Shown here piece by piece: positions 16,049 to 25,796 of a DNA stretch of 34,975 nt (positions are counted from its first letter, which is position 1; every line of letters begins with the position of its first letter). The notes under the pieces are model-generated. The model was not told where the DNA came from and searched no databases. It saw only the letters and a program-made list of their open reading frames with translations. The stretch covers positions 1 to 34,975 of the forward strand of contig DIME01000119.1 of the NCBI GenBank assembly GCA_002425405.1. The letters run 5' to 3'. A program made the position numbers and the translations under genes. The stretch comes from Candidatus Accumulibacter vicinus. GTDB taxonomy: Bacteria; Pseudomonadota; Gammaproteobacteria; Burkholderiales; Rhodocyclaceae.

Positions 16049-19000
16049 TTGTCATTTCCGCTTCCCCGATCGTCATTACCCGAAATCGGCGAAAGGCTTC
16101 AGTTTCCTGCGGGCTTTGCTGATGCCCTCCTGATCGCCCAGGCAGCCTCGGAAGCGAGTGCCGGCAGCGAGCGGCGCATGCTGGCAGTGCTCACTGCCAG
16201 CGCCGGCGACGCACTCCGTCTGCTGCAGGAAATTCCCTGGTTCGCGGCCGATCTGCGCGTCCGCCTGCTACCCGACTGGGAAACGCTGCCCTACGACAGC
16301 TTCTCGCCACACCACGACCTGGTTTCCGAGCGACTGGCAACGCTCTATGCAGTCATGCGCGGTGAATGTGACGTGCTGCTGGTCCCCGCCGGCACGGCGG
16401 TCTACCGTCTCGCACCGCCGGCCTACCTGGCGGCCTACACTTTCTTCCTCAAACAGGGTGAGAAGCTCGATCCGGGGCAGTTCCGCACCCAGATGACGCT
16501 GGCCGGTTACGCGCTGGTCACGCAGGTCGTGGCACCGGGCGAGTACGCGATCCGTGGCGGTCTCGTCGATCTCTTCCCGATGGGCTCGCCACTGCCTTTC
16601 CGCCTCGACCTCTTCGACAACGAGATCGAAAGCATCAAAACTTTCGACGTCGACAGCCAGCGCACACTCTATCCTGTACCCGAGGTTCGCCTGCTGCCGG
16701 CACGCGAGTTTCCGCTCGACGACACGGGTCGCACCCGTTTCCGTCAGCGTTTCCGGGAGGTTTTTGAAGGCGACCCCGGGCGCTCGAGGATCTACAAGGA
16801 CGTCTCGAATGGCCTCGCGGCGGCCGGAATCGAGTACTGGCTACCCCTTTTCTTCGAGGAAACGGCCACCCTTTTCGACTACCTGCCGCGCCACACCGTG
16901 CTTTGCCTGTACAGCACGGTGCCGGCAGCGATCCGGGATTTCTGGCACGAGGCACAGTCGCGCTACACCATGCTTGCGGGCGACCGTAGCCGTCCGCTGC
17001 TGCCCCCGGCCGACCTCTTCCTGGCCGAAGAACCGTTCTTCGTTGCCGCCAAGGCTTATGCCCGAATCGACTTGAAGGCCGACCAGGAGGGGCCGGCACG
17101 CGGCCTGCCCGGGCTGGCCATCGACCGCCGCGCCGACCACCCGCTCGGTCGTCTGCAGGCCTTTCTCGCCGCCTTTCCCGGCCGTGTGCTGGTGCTCGCA
17201 GAAACCGCCGGGCGCCGCGAAACCTTGTCCGGACTGTTCTCGGAATACGGCCTGAAACCACACGCCTGTGCCGGTTTCAGCGACTTCCTGGCGACCGACA
17301 GCCGCCTGTCGCTGGCAGTTGGCCCGCTGCATGACGGCTTCCAGCTCGCCCAACTGGCGGTCGTCACCGAAGCCGAACTCTACGCCGACAGTCCGTCGCG
17401 GCGCGCTCGCCACGTGGCGCAGCGCAGGGCGTCGGTCGACAACTGGCTGCGGGATCTCACCGAACTGAAGGTGGGGTCGCCGGTCGTGCATGAGCAACAC
17501 GGCATCGGACGCTATCGGGGCCTGGTCCACCTGGATCTGGGCGAAGGCGAGATGGAGTTCCTCGAACTGCACTACGCCGGCGACGCCAGGCTCTATGTCC
17601 CCGTATCGCAGCTACACGTCATCGCGCGCTACTCGGGCTCCGACCCGGATACGGCACCATTGCACACCCTCGGCTCTCAGCAATGGGAAAAGGCCAAGCG
17701 CTGCGCCGCCCTGCAGGCTCGCGACACCGCCGCCGAACTGCTCGCGCTCTATGCCCTGCGCGCCGCCAGACAGGGCCATGCCTGCGAGTTCACGACCCAT
17801 GACTATGACGCTTTCGCCGACGGTTTCGGTTTCGAAGAAACGCCCGATCAGGCCACAGCCATCGCAGCGGTCATCGAGGACATGCAATCAGGCCGGCCGA
17901 TGGACCGCCTGGTCTGTGGCGACGTCGGCTTCGGCAAGACCGAGGTCGCCTTGCGCGCCGCTTTCTGCGCGGTGGCCGGTGGCCGGCAGGTTGCCGTTCT
18001 CTGCCCGACCACCCTGCTCTGCGAACAACATTTCCAGACTTTCAGCGACCGTTTTGCCGACTGGCCGGTCAGAATCGCCGAACTCTCTCGTTTCAAGACC
18101 GGCAAGGAAGCGGCGCAGGCCCTCCAGGAGCTGGCCGACGGCAGGCTCGACATCGTCATCGGAACGCACCGGTTGCTGCAGAAAGACGTGCGTTTCGGCC
18201 GTCTCGGGCTAGTCATCATCGATGAGGAACACCGCTTTGGCGTCCGCCAGAAGGAAACGCTCAAAGCGCTGCGCGCCGAGGTCGACGTGCTCACCCTGAC
18301 CGCGACGCCGATCCCGCGCACGCTCGCGATGTCGCTTGAAGGCCTGCGCGACTTTTCGGTGATCGCCACCGCGCCGCAGAAGCGCCTGGCGATCAAGACC
18401 TTCGTCAGCCGATTTTCCGACGGCGTCATCCGTGAAGCACTATTGCGAGAATTCAAGCGCGGTGGGCAGGTCTATTTCCTGCACAACGAAGTCGACACCA
18501 TCGAGAACATGCGCGACAAGCTGGCCAAGCTGTTGCCCGAAGCACGCATCGTCGTCGGCCACGGCCAGATGAACGAACGCGATCTGGAAAGGGTGATGCG
18601 CGACTTCACGCAACAACGGGCCAATCTGCTGCTGTGCACGACGATCATCGAAACCGGCATCGACAACCCGCACGCCAATACCATCATCATCAACCGTGCC
18701 GAAAAATTCGGTCTCGCCCAGTTGCATCAGTTGCGCGGTCGGGTCGGACGCTCGCACCATCAGGCCTACGCCTATCTGCTGACGCACGACGAGGCCGCGC
18801 TCAACAAGCAGGCCAGGCAGCGCCTGGAGGCCATCCAGATGATGGACGAACTCGGTGCCGGTTTCTATCTGGCGATGCATGACCTCGAAATCCGTGGTGC
18901 TGGCGAGGTGCTCGGTGCCAACCAGTCCGGGGAAATGCAGGAAGTCGGTTTCAACCTGTTCACCGAAATGCTCAATCGCGCCGTCGCGGCGCTCAAACTG

Positions 19001-19480
19001 GGCAAGGAGCCAGACCTGATGCAGCCATTGGCGATCGCCACCGAAATCAAGCTGCATACGCCCGCCCTGCTCCCCAGCGACTACGCTCCCGACGTCCACG
19101 AAAGGCTGACGCTTTACAAGCGCCTCGCCGACTGCGTGACGGCAGAGGCCCTGGCCGACCTGCAGGAAGAGCTGATCGATCGCTTCGGAGCGTTGCCGCC
19201 ACAGGCTCGCGCTCTGCTCGACAGCCACCGGCTGCGCCTGCTCTGCAGGCCGCTCGGGATCAGCAAGCTCGACGCCAACACCGAGCAGATCGTCGTACAG
19301 TTTGAAGCCCAGCCGCCGATCGACCCGATGCGCATCATCCATTTGATCCAGAAGAACCGCAACTACCGCTTGGCTGGCCAGGACAAACTGATCCTCAAAC
19401 GCCACTGCGCAAGCCTTGGCGACCGCGTTGCCGCGGTCAAGGACATCATTCATCAACTGAGCACGCAGGCAAATACATGA
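16049..19480 (+). CDS. mfd: Transcription-repair coupling factor Mfd
   Basis: This 1,143-aa protein is full length for Mfd (E. coli 1,148). It removes stalled RNA polymerase and recruits UvrA. The UvrB-like N-terminal module contains LLPDWETLPYDSFSPHHDL and EYAIRGGLVDLFPMGS. The RNA polymerase interaction domain includes GSPVVHEQHGIGRYRGL. The motor has Walker A GDVGFGKT at 624-631, DEEH at 725-728, LTATPIPRTLAMS, and the TRG region VGRSHHQAYAYLL. The C-terminal D7 domain is present. The start is a TTG at 16049 with no clear ribosome site, chosen because homology begins there, so it is uncertain by some residues. Its stop overlaps the DAHP synthase start by 4 bp. Confidence 0.97.
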   Translation: MSFPLPRSSLPEIGERLQFPAGFADALLIAQAASEASAGSERRMLAVLTASAGDALRLLQEIPWFAADLRVRLLPDWETLPYDSFSPHHDLVSERLATLYAVMRGECDVLLVPAGTAVYRLAPPAYLAAYTFFLKQGEKLDPGQFRTQMTLAGYALVTQVVAPGEYAIRGGLVDLFPMGSPLPFRLDLFDNEIESIKTFDVDSQRTLYPVPEVRLLPAREFPLDDTGRTRFRQRFREVFEGDPGRSRIYKDVSNGLAAAGIEYWLPLFFEETATLFDYLPRHTVLCLYSTVPAAIRDFWHEAQSRYTMLAGDRSRPLLPPADLFLAEEPFFVAAKAYARIDLKADQEGPARGLPGLAIDRRADHPLGRLQAFLAAFPGRVLVLAETAGRRETLSGLFSEYGLKPHACAGFSDFLATDSRLSLAVGPLHDGFQLAQLAVVTEAELYADSPSRRARHVAQRRASVDNWLRDLTELKVGSPVVHEQHGIGRYRGLVHLDLGEGEMEFLELHYAGDARLYVPVSQLHVIARYSGSDPDTAPLHTLGSQQWEKAKRCAALQARDTAAELLALYALRAARQGHACEFTTHDYDAFADGFGFEETPDQATAIAAVIEDMQSGRPMDRLVCGDVGFGKTEVALRAAFCAVAGGRQVAVLCPTTLLCEQHFQTFSDRFADWPVRIAELSRFKTGKEAAQALQELADGRLDIVIGTHRLLQKDVRFGRLGLVIIDEEHRFGVRQKETLKALRAEVDVLTLTATPIPRTLAMSLEGLRDFSVIATAPQKRLAIKTFVSRFSDGVIREALLREFKRGGQVYFLHNEVDTIENMRDKLAKLLPEARIVVGHGQMNERDLERVMRDFTQQRANLLLCTTIIETGIDNPHANTIIINRAEKFGLAQLHQLRGRVGRSHHQAYAYLLTHDEAALNKQARQRLEAIQMMDELGAGFYLAMHDLEIRGAGEVLGANQSGEMQEVGFNLFTEMLNRAVAALKLGKEPDLMQPLAIATEIKLHTPALLPSDYAPDVHERLTLYKRLADCVTAEALADLQEELIDRFGALPPQARALLDSHRLRLLCRPLGISKLDANTEQIVVQFEAQPPIDPMRIIHLIQKNRNYRLAGQDKLILKRHCASLGDRVAAVKDIIHQLSTQANT

Positions 19481-20550
19481 CTACCTTCGACATCGACAAC
19501 ATCAACGTTACCGCCTTCGACCCCATGCCGTCGCCAGAGGAAATCCACGCCCAACTGCCTCTCTCGGCAAGCGCCGCCCGCCTGGTCATGCACGGCCGTG
19601 AGGTCTTGCGCAACATCCTCGACCGCAGCGACCCGCGCCTTTTTGTCGTCGTCGGCCCGTGCTCGATCCATGATCCGATCGCCGGACTCGACTATGCGCA
19701 ACGCCTGAAGGCTCTCGCTGACGAGGTCAGCGAGACGCTCTACCTGGTGATGCGGGTCTATTTCGAAAAGCCGCGCACGACCACCGGCTGGAAAGGCTAT
19801 ATCAATGACCCGGATATGGACGATTCCTTCCGTGTCGATCAGGGAATGCTGAAAGCCCGCGAATTTCTCCTCAAGCTTGCCGAACTCGGCCTGCCCGCCG
19901 GCACCGAGGCGCTCGACCCGATCGCGCCGCAGTATCTCGGCGACCTGATCTCCTGGACAGCGATCGGCGCCCGCACTACCGAATCGCAGACACATCGGGA
20001 AATATCGTCGGGGCTGTCAACCCCGGTCGGCTTCAAGAACGGCACCAACGGCGATATCGGCATTGCCGTCAATGCCATCCTTTCGGCCGCACGGCCACAC
20101 AGCTTCCTGGGCATCAACGCCCAGGGGCGCACGGCCATCGTTCGTACGCGCGGCAACCGTTATGGTCACCTGGTTCTGCGCGGCGGCGATGGGCGTCCCA
20201 ACTACGATACGGTCAGCGTGCAGATCACCGAGCAGGCGCTGCGCAAGGCGGGTCTGCCAATCAACATCGTGGTCGACTGTTCGCACGCCAACAGCTACAA
20301 GAAGCATGAGTGGCAGCCGCTGGTGATGGCCGATGCGGTCAACCAGGTCCGGCTCGGCAACCAGTCTTTGGTCGGAATGATGATCGAGTCGAATATCATC
20401 GCCGGCAATCAGGCAATCCCGGAAGATCTCTCGCAACTCAAATATGGCTGTTCGGTCACTGACGCCTGTGTCGACTGGCAGACCACCGAGCAGATGATCC
20501 GCAGTGCCGCCGGACTGCTGCACGAGGTGCTGCCCGGTCGAACCGGTTGA
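19477..20550 (+). CDS. aroG: 3-deoxy-7-phosphoheptulonate (DAHP) synthase, class I AroG/AroF type
   Basis: This 357-aa enzyme condenses phosphoenolpyruvate and erythrose 4-phosphate as the first step of the shikimate pathway. GPCSIHDP at residues 60-67 supplies a metal-binding Cys. RVYFEKPRTTTGWKGYINDP, GARTTESQTHREISSGLSTP and VDCSHANSYKKHEWQPLV are class I alpha signatures. The ATG overlaps the mfd stop in an ATGA, indicating translational coupling to an unrelated repair gene. Which aromatic amino acid feeds back on it is not assigned; the N-terminal extension that carries regulation in E. coli is present. Confidence 0.95.
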   Translation: MTTFDIDNINVTAFDPMPSPEEIHAQLPLSASAARLVMHGREVLRNILDRSDPRLFVVVGPCSIHDPIAGLDYAQRLKALADEVSETLYLVMRVYFEKPRTTTGWKGYINDPDMDDSFRVDQGMLKAREFLLKLAELGLPAGTEALDPIAPQYLGDLISWTAIGARTTESQTHREISSGLSTPVGFKNGTNGDIGIAVNAILSAARPHSFLGINAQGRTAIVRTRGNRYGHLVLRGGDGRPNYDTVSVQITEQALRKAGLPINIVVDCSHANSYKKHEWQPLVMADAVNQVRLGNQSLVGMMIESNIIAGNQAIPEDLSQLKYGCSVTDACVDWQTTEQMIRSAAGLLHEVLPGRTG

Positions 20551-20664
20551 GGTACGACCGCCGGGCCCTCTATTCTGACTAATTGATGGACCAATGAACA
20601 ACCTCCCGGTAGACTGCTGGGTTTGACGATCAATCATACACACTGCATATCGGGGGGAACTGTC

Positions 20665-22053
20665 ATGCAAATCAATGTCGAAACCAAGCCGGTTGCCTCT
20701 GCCGCCTACAACACCCGGAAGAAGCGACTCGTCGAAACCATCGACCGACTGTATCACCGCAATGCCAAGGCGTCGCTGCAGAAGGTGATCTCCAGGCTTC
20801 ACCCGGCTGACATGGCATCGATCCTCGACGAGTTGCCCCCGGAGCATGTGGTGGACGTCTTCTACACGATCAGCGACACGGCCATGGCGGCTGAAGTCTT
20901 CAGCCAGTTGTCGCCGAGCCTGCGTATGGAGGTGATGACCGAGTCGCCAATCGAACAACTGGCGGCGGTCCTGCAACACGTGGCGCCGGACGACCTGGCC
21001 GACCTCGTCGGGGATTTGCCCGAAGATCAACGGGCACAACTGATGGCCTTGCTCGACCGGGAAAGCAAGGACGAAGTCGAAAGCCTGCTGCAGTACGACC
21101 CGAACAGCGCCGGCGGCATCATGACTACCGATTTCTTCTCGCTCCCGCATACCCTGGTAGTCGAAGAAGCGATCGAAAACATTCGCAGCCGCGAAGACGT
21201 CGAGATGGTTTTTTATCTCTATCTGACCGACGAAGCGGGGCGGCTGGTCGGGGTCGTGTCGTTGCGGCAGTTGCTGCTGGCCCGACCGGGAACGCCTCTC
21301 GACAAGGTCATGAACCGGCGCGTGATGAAAGTCACCACGGATGCCGACCAGACCACCGTCGCCATGCTGGTTGAAAAATATCACCTGCTGGCCGTGCCGG
21401 TGGTCGACGAGGAGAATGTGTTGGTCGGGATGGTCACGGTCGATGACGTCATCGATGTCCTCGAGGAAGAGACGACGCGCGACATGCTGAAGATGGCTGG
21501 TACCAGCGAGTCGGAAACGCTCACCCACTCGGCCTTCAAGATCGCGGGTATCCGTCTGCCCTGGCTGCTCGCCGCGTTCATCGGCGGTCTCGCGGCGACT
21601 GCGGTGATCGGGCGCTACGAAGCGATTCTCGGTGAGGTACTGGTGTTGAGCGCCTTCTTGCCAGTGGTCATGGGCATGGCCGGCAACGTCGGTGTGCAGT
21701 CGGCCACCGTCGCGGTACGTGGCCTGGCGACCGGTGCGATCGACGTCCGCGATACCGTGCCACTGGTGCTCAAGGAGTTGCGCGTCGGTCTGCTGCTCGG
21801 TGGTTTCTACGGTGTGATCCTGGCCATCTACGGCTACCTGATGCACGACAGCGTCAGTCTTGGGCAGGTGGTCGGCCTGACGATCCTCGGCAACATGACC
21901 GGCGCAGCCTTGCTGGCCGTGCTCCTGCCGATGATCTTTCAGCGCCTGAAGGTGGACCCGGCGGTTGCCACCGGTCCGTTCGTGACCACCGCCATCGACA
22001 TTCTCGGCGTTCTCAACTACTTTGTGATCGCCAGCTGGATTTACAAGCTGTAG
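20665..22053 (+). CDS. mgtE: Magnesium transporter MgtE
   Basis: This 462-aa Mg2+ channel has the MgtE order: an N-terminal helical superhelix (residues 1-125, with HPADMASILDELPPEHVV), two CBS domains (about 130-260), and five membrane helices (about 290-460). PNSAGGIMTTDFFSL marks the first CBS domain, and VVMGMAGNVGVQSATVAVRG is the conserved pore region. The ATG at 20665 follows GGGGGGAA; an earlier frame to 20623 lacks a ribosome site and homology. Family members close the pore when cytoplasmic Mg2+ is high. In a polyphosphate-storing bacterium Mg2+ counter-ion flux would be relevant, but that is inference. Confidence 0.95.
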   Translation: MQINVETKPVASAAYNTRKKRLVETIDRLYHRNAKASLQKVISRLHPADMASILDELPPEHVVDVFYTISDTAMAAEVFSQLSPSLRMEVMTESPIEQLAAVLQHVAPDDLADLVGDLPEDQRAQLMALLDRESKDEVESLLQYDPNSAGGIMTTDFFSLPHTLVVEEAIENIRSREDVEMVFYLYLTDEAGRLVGVVSLRQLLLARPGTPLDKVMNRRVMKVTTDADQTTVAMLVEKYHLLAVPVVDEENVLVGMVTVDDVIDVLEEETTRDMLKMAGTSESETLTHSAFKIAGIRLPWLLAAFIGGLAATAVIGRYEAILGEVLVLSAFLPVVMGMAGNVGVQSATVAVRGLATGAIDVRDTVPLVLKELRVGLLLGGFYGVILAIYGYLMHDSVSLGQVVGLTILGNMTGAALLAVLLPMIFQRLKVDPAVATGPFVTTAIDILGVLNYFVIASWIYKL

Positions 22054-22137
22054 CCGATCAGTCGTCCTGTCGGACAGCGCCAGCCCGCAGCGTCCCCTTT
22101 GCTGCCGGCACAGCCGCACAGCGACAATCTCTGGCGG

Positions 22138-22161
22138 CGCGCCGGCTTCCCGGCTGGCGCG
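22138..22161. terminator. Hairpin between convergent mgtE and CYTH-CHAD genes
   Basis: CGCGCCGGC and GCTGGCGCG form a 9-bp GC-rich stem with one mismatch or G-U pair around a six-base loop. No T run follows on either strand. Its place between convergent genes suggests a bidirectional stop, but evidence is limited to the hairpin. Confidence 0.35.
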
Positions 22162-22181
22162 AACGAATCGTCACGAGTCGT

Positions 22182-23660
22182 CTACCCTGCTTTCCAGGGT
22201 ACCGGCTGTTGCTGAAAATCGTTGAGTCGCCTGGCGAATTCGGGGAGCAGTGAATCGGTCTGGGCCGCCAGCCAGCCTGTAATCACCTGTCCCTGGCCAG
22301 CAGTTGGCGCCTCGGCAGCGAGTTGCGAAGCCACTGCCAGGTCGTTGAGACGTCCGAGCAAGTCCTGCAGGTCGCTGGCTGACTGGTGGTAATTCGCCAG
22401 CACCGGGCCGGTCAGGATCGGGGTAAAGAACTCGACCGCGTAGCGCAGTTGCTTGAACGCGACGCGCAGGCGGTGACGGGCCGCATCATCATCCGTTCCC
22501 AGCGCAGCCGCGGCGCATTCCTTGACGCGCTTGGCGCGCTTGTCGAGGCAACGCGGGACGAAGCGTGTGAGCGACCCGGCGGCATCGTCCGGCAGAGACC
22601 GGGTGGCGGCACTGAAATCGATCAACAGGCGCGAATACGCGGCCGACTTGAGCGCGCTTCTGCTGGCTTTGCGACTGTTCGCGCAGCGTCTCCGGGCATG
22701 GCTCGACAAACGCTCGACCTCGACCCTTCCCGGCAGTGCGTCGGCGAGAGCAGGCAAGGTTTCCGCGAGGAAGACATCCCAGTTGCGGGTGTCGCCCAGT
22801 TTGTTCGCCAGTTCCTGCCAGAGCGGATCGAAACGGGTCACGAAAGCCTCTGGCAGCCGTGGCTGCCAGAGACGGATCGCCGATCGTAGCCGACGGATGG
22901 CGACGCGCGCCTGGTGAACAAACTCGGGCTCGTCGCTCTGGCAGACACCGGCTTCATTGTTTTGCAGATGGTTCAGGCAGGACAGGACGATCAGGCGAAA
23001 GGCCTCGATGCTCGACATCGCGGCGTTGGTCGGCACGGGCAGTGCTTTCACCGCCGTCAGCGGCAGGTCGGCCAGCAGGCGGTAGGCACGTTCGGACTTG
23101 CTGCTGGCTTCCGGGTGCAGCGGCAGGCTGGCCTGCAACTCGGCGGCCGCGGCGAACAGATCGCTGACCGTTCCATCGAGCAGTTCCAGTTCAATCTCAC
23201 GGATCGTCTGGCGTTGCCCCCGCGCTTCGATCCAGCCGCGGTCCAGTGCCAGTTCGATGCGCACGCCCGCGCGCGGTTCCAGCAGCCAGGTATGGCGCAT
23301 GAAGCGGGTGGTAAAAGCGGGTTGCAGACCCTCACGAAGTGATTCGAGCAACTCCCGGACGCTGCCATCCAAATGCGAAAAATCGAACTCTCCGGGCCGG
23401 CTGGGAACCTCCCACTCGCTACGCTGTGCCAGTCCGGCGGTAAGCATCGGCGCAGTCTTGACGGTCAGCAGCCACTGCCGGCCCTTTTGACGGTGTCGAA
23501 CGACCATCTGCTCGCGCCGCAGGCGCTCGTCATGGGTATCGTAATAGGTATTGATCAGCAGTTGCCGATGTCGTTCGATGTTGCTCAACATGGCTTGCTT
23601 CGCCAACACCTCTGCAGTGCGTGCCGATAGGGACAGTTTGATTTCAGTTTCGGTGGCCAT
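22182..23660 (-). CDS. CYTH-CHAD domain protein (inorganic triphosphatase / polyphosphate-binding type)
   Basis: This 492-aa protein starts MATETEIKLSLSARTAEVLA, where Glu4, Glu6 and Lys8 are the ExExK signature of the CYTH triphosphate tunnel fold (residues 1-200). The C-terminal half (about 215-485) is a CHAD domain rich in Arg, Lys and His, with FVHQARVAIRRLRSAIRLWQ and RHRLRVAFKQLRYAVEFF. E. coli YgiF with this layout is an inorganic triphosphatase, and CHAD domains bind polyphosphate. No signal peptide is seen. GAGGGG precedes the ATG. It lies 28 bp after a potassium channel gene on the same strand, suggesting co-transcription. The actual substrate is unproven. Confidence 0.9.
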   Translation of the reverse strand: MATETEIKLSLSARTAEVLAKQAMLSNIERHRQLLINTYYDTHDERLRREQMVVRHRQKGRQWLLTVKTAPMLTAGLAQRSEWEVPSRPGEFDFSHLDGSVRELLESLREGLQPAFTTRFMRHTWLLEPRAGVRIELALDRGWIEARGQRQTIREIELELLDGTVSDLFAAAAELQASLPLHPEASSKSERAYRLLADLPLTAVKALPVPTNAAMSSIEAFRLIVLSCLNHLQNNEAGVCQSDEPEFVHQARVAIRRLRSAIRLWQPRLPEAFVTRFDPLWQELANKLGDTRNWDVFLAETLPALADALPGRVEVERLSSHARRRCANSRKASRSALKSAAYSRLLIDFSAATRSLPDDAAGSLTRFVPRCLDKRAKRVKECAAAALGTDDDAARHRLRVAFKQLRYAVEFFTPILTGPVLANYHQSASDLQDLLGRLNDLAVASQLAAEAPTAGQGQVITGWLAAQTDSLLPEFARRLNDFQQQPVPWKAG

Positions 23661-23688
23661 CGCAACCCCTCATGCTGGAGAAAGAGAA

Positions 23689-24786
23689 CTAGGACATCTT
23701 TTCGATCAGATGTGCCTTGAGTTGTGCACGTCCCGAAGGATTGGCCAGAGCGATGATGATACTGCCAGCGTGGATGAGGTCATCGACCTTGGGATTGAAT
23801 ATCCAGGCGCCATCCTGCTCGCGTACCGCCAACAGGATATAGTCCGGGCTGCGCAGACGCAGGTCGCCGACACGGGTCTGCGGGAAATTAACAGGCACCG
23901 GAACCTCTTCGACACGCACGTTCTTGTCCGACCGGATCATCTCGTCGAGGAAGCCGACGACGTGCGGTCGGACCATTGCTGACGCCAGGCGAATTCCACC
24001 GGTGAAATCTGGCGAGATCACCGCGTCGGCGCCTGCCTTGCGCATCTTCTCGACATTTCGTAGTTCCTGGGCGCGTGCCACGATGCGCACGCGCGGGTTG
24101 AGCTGTCTGGCGGTAATGATGATCATCAGATTTCGCGAATCATCACCGGTCACTGCAAACAGGCCGCGGGCATCCTCGATATCTGCTGCTTCCATCAGAT
24201 CATCGTCGGAGGCGTCGCCGTGCAGATAGAGCAGTGCGGGAAATTTGTCGAGGTTCCCCTCCAAACGCTCGACTTCGATGTCGATGGCGACGAAATGTCG
24301 GCCGGTATTGTGCAGTTCGCGACCGACGCTGCGGCCGACCCGCCCGAAACCGCAAATGATGAAATGCTGCCGTAGCTTATGAATGCTTTTTTCCATCCGT
24401 CGTCTCCGCAGGGAATAATCCAGATCCTTCTCGAGGAAGAACACTGACAGGCTGGTGAACAGGAAGGTCAGCGCGCCCAGGCCGGAAATGGCAATGAACC
24501 CAGCGAAAAGGCGGTGCTGAAGCGAATGGAGAGGGATAATCTCGCCATAACCGACCGTCGAGATGCTGATCAGGGTCATATATACCGCATCGGACCAGTT
24601 CCCGTTGTCACCGGCAATCCGATAGAAACCGAGTATCCCGACAGCGGTCAACACCAGCACCGCCATGCCCGCCCATACGATACGCAGGACAATGCGCCGT
24701 AATTGCGTGGCTATCCCCCCCTCGGATTCCCGTATACGGCGAAGGCGGCGAAGGCGCTGGCGAGCCTGCAACTGGTCGTCAAACAT
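23689..24786 (-). CDS. Two-helix potassium channel with RCK (TrkA-N/TrkA-C) domains
   Basis: This 365-aa protein resembles MthK-type channels. A first membrane helix (about 34-52) is followed by a pore loop with the K+ filter TVGYG at residues 77-81. A second helix (about 90-112) leads into the RCK N-domain, which starts FIICGFGRVGRSVG. TrkA-C follows (about 275-360). The RCK nucleotide site GxGxxG is intact, and the acidic end of the second strand (VAIDIEVERLE) suggests NAD(H)-type or other ligand binding. The N-terminal 30 residues are strongly basic. It precedes the CYTH-CHAD gene. No ribosome site is visible before the ATG. Confidence 0.92.
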   Translation of the reverse strand: MFDDQLQARQRLRRLRRIRESEGGIATQLRRIVLRIVWAGMAVLVLTAVGILGFYRIAGDNGNWSDAVYMTLISISTVGYGEIIPLHSLQHRLFAGFIAISGLGALTFLFTSLSVFFLEKDLDYSLRRRRMEKSIHKLRQHFIICGFGRVGRSVGRELHNTGRHFVAIDIEVERLEGNLDKFPALLYLHGDASDDDLMEAADIEDARGLFAVTGDDSRNLMIIITARQLNPRVRIVARAQELRNVEKMRKAGADAVISPDFTGGIRLASAMVRPHVVGFLDEMIRSDKNVRVEEVPVPVNFPQTRVGDLRLRSPDYILLAVREQDGAWIFNPKVDDLIHAGSIIIALANPSGRAQLKAHLIEKMS

Positions 24787-25106
24787 GCAAAAAAGAGGTG
24801 TCTGATTGGAAACGGATCATCATCCGGGAAAGCTTGGCTGACGATGGCGAAATCAGGCCAGCAGGAAACGGAGCCCGATATGCCGAGTGGGCGAGATTGG
24901 CACATCCGCGAACAATTGTCCACGCTTGCGACTGTAGCGGCCACCTTTCAGCCGCAAAATTCTACCGCGGAAAGCGACCGCGGCCAGCAAGATTCCGATC
25001 TGGTGGCGATTGTCGCCACAACCGCGTGCTAATCTGCAGTTCAAATGGGTTTACCATCGCCTCTAGGACCATCCTGCGCAGACCCGTTCAGTCACCGACC
25101 ACAACC
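24787..25106. other. Divergent intergenic region between K+ channel and methyltransferase genes
   Basis: Open frames cross this 320-base stretch but show no family resemblance, and base composition becomes less GC-rich near 24950. I see no repeat, RNA gene or convincing promoter. It must contain the start signals of both divergent genes. Confidence 0.4.
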
Positions 25107-25796
25107 ATGCCATCATCCACCACACTCGAACAAATCACTGCCCGGACACTCGCCCATTACCAGCAATGTGCCGAAGACTTTCGCGAAGGCACGCGCAACC
25201 ACGACGTGAGTCAGAACATCGCCGCGCTCCTGCGCCATATCCACGGCCAGCCACCCTTCACGATTCTCGACTTCGGCTGTGGCCCGGGCCGCGATCTCAA
25301 GACCTTTACCCGCCTCGGTCATCGGGCCGTCGGGCTGGACGGAGCCGCGAACTTCGTCGAGATGGCACGAAGCGACACGGGTTGCACGGTCTGGGAACAG
25401 GATTTCCTGAGTCTTGATCTCCCGTCAGGGCATTTCGACGGGGTATTCGCCAATGCCTCGCTGTTCCATGTCCCCAGCCGGGCGTTGCTGCGCGTTCTGC
25501 GACAACTGCACGCCGCCCTCAAGCCGGACGGCGTCCTGTTCTGCTCGAACCCGCGCGGGAACAATCAGGAAGGCTGGCATGACGGACGCTATGGGGTTTT
25601 CCACGACCTCACAGCCTGGCGACGCTGGCTGCTGAATGCGGGCTTCGTCGAACTCGAGCACTATTACCGCCCGACCGGCCTGCCGTGCGCGCAACAGCCC
25701 TGGCTCGCCAGTGTCTGGCGCCGGGCGGCCGGGAACGGCGACCGCTCTTGCATCCCTCTCCCGGGTCCGGAAAAGGGGCAACTCGTGAGTCGCTGA
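25107..25796 (+). CDS. SAM-dependent class I methyltransferase
   Basis: This 229-aa protein has a Rossmann-type methyltransferase core. Motif I is TILDFGCGPGRDLKTF at about residues 51-66, the acidic end of strand 2 is VGLDGAANFVEMAR, and post-I regions are DGVFANASLFHVPS and LKPDGVLFCSNPRG. A frame extends upstream to 24798, but homology starts at MPSSTTLEQITARTLAHYQQ, so the ATG at 25107 was used. The substrate is unknown; the family includes small-molecule and UbiE-like enzymes. The last residues (after about 215) look unrelated to the fold. Its stop codon lies inside a palindrome that recurs elsewhere in the window. Confidence 0.82.
   Translation: MPSSTTLEQITARTLAHYQQCAEDFREGTRNHDVSQNIAALLRHIHGQPPFTILDFGCGPGRDLKTFTRLGHRAVGLDGAANFVEMARSDTGCTVWEQDFLSLDLPSGHFDGVFANASLFHVPSRALLRVLRQLHAALKPDGVLFCSNPRGNNQEGWHDGRYGVFHDLTAWRRWLLNAGFVELEHYYRPTGLPCAQQPWLASVWRRAAGNGDRSCIPLPGPEKGQLVSR

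Noticed and set aside
18440..19456. 338-codon minus-strand open frame
   Set aside because: Lies opposite the Mfd C-terminal region, which matches the family throughout.
20551..20664. Mg2+ riboswitch in the mgtE leader
   Set aside because: The leader is only about 110 bases and I could not fold an M-box-like set of helices from it by eye.
20017..22119. 700-codon minus-strand open frame
   Set aside because: Antisense to aroG and mgtE; composition is typical of an opposite-strand shadow and no motif is present.
24798..25106. N-terminal extension of the methyltransferase to 24798
   Set aside because: The frame is open, but the sequence is Arg/Ser-rich without family resemblance, and homology begins at 25107.
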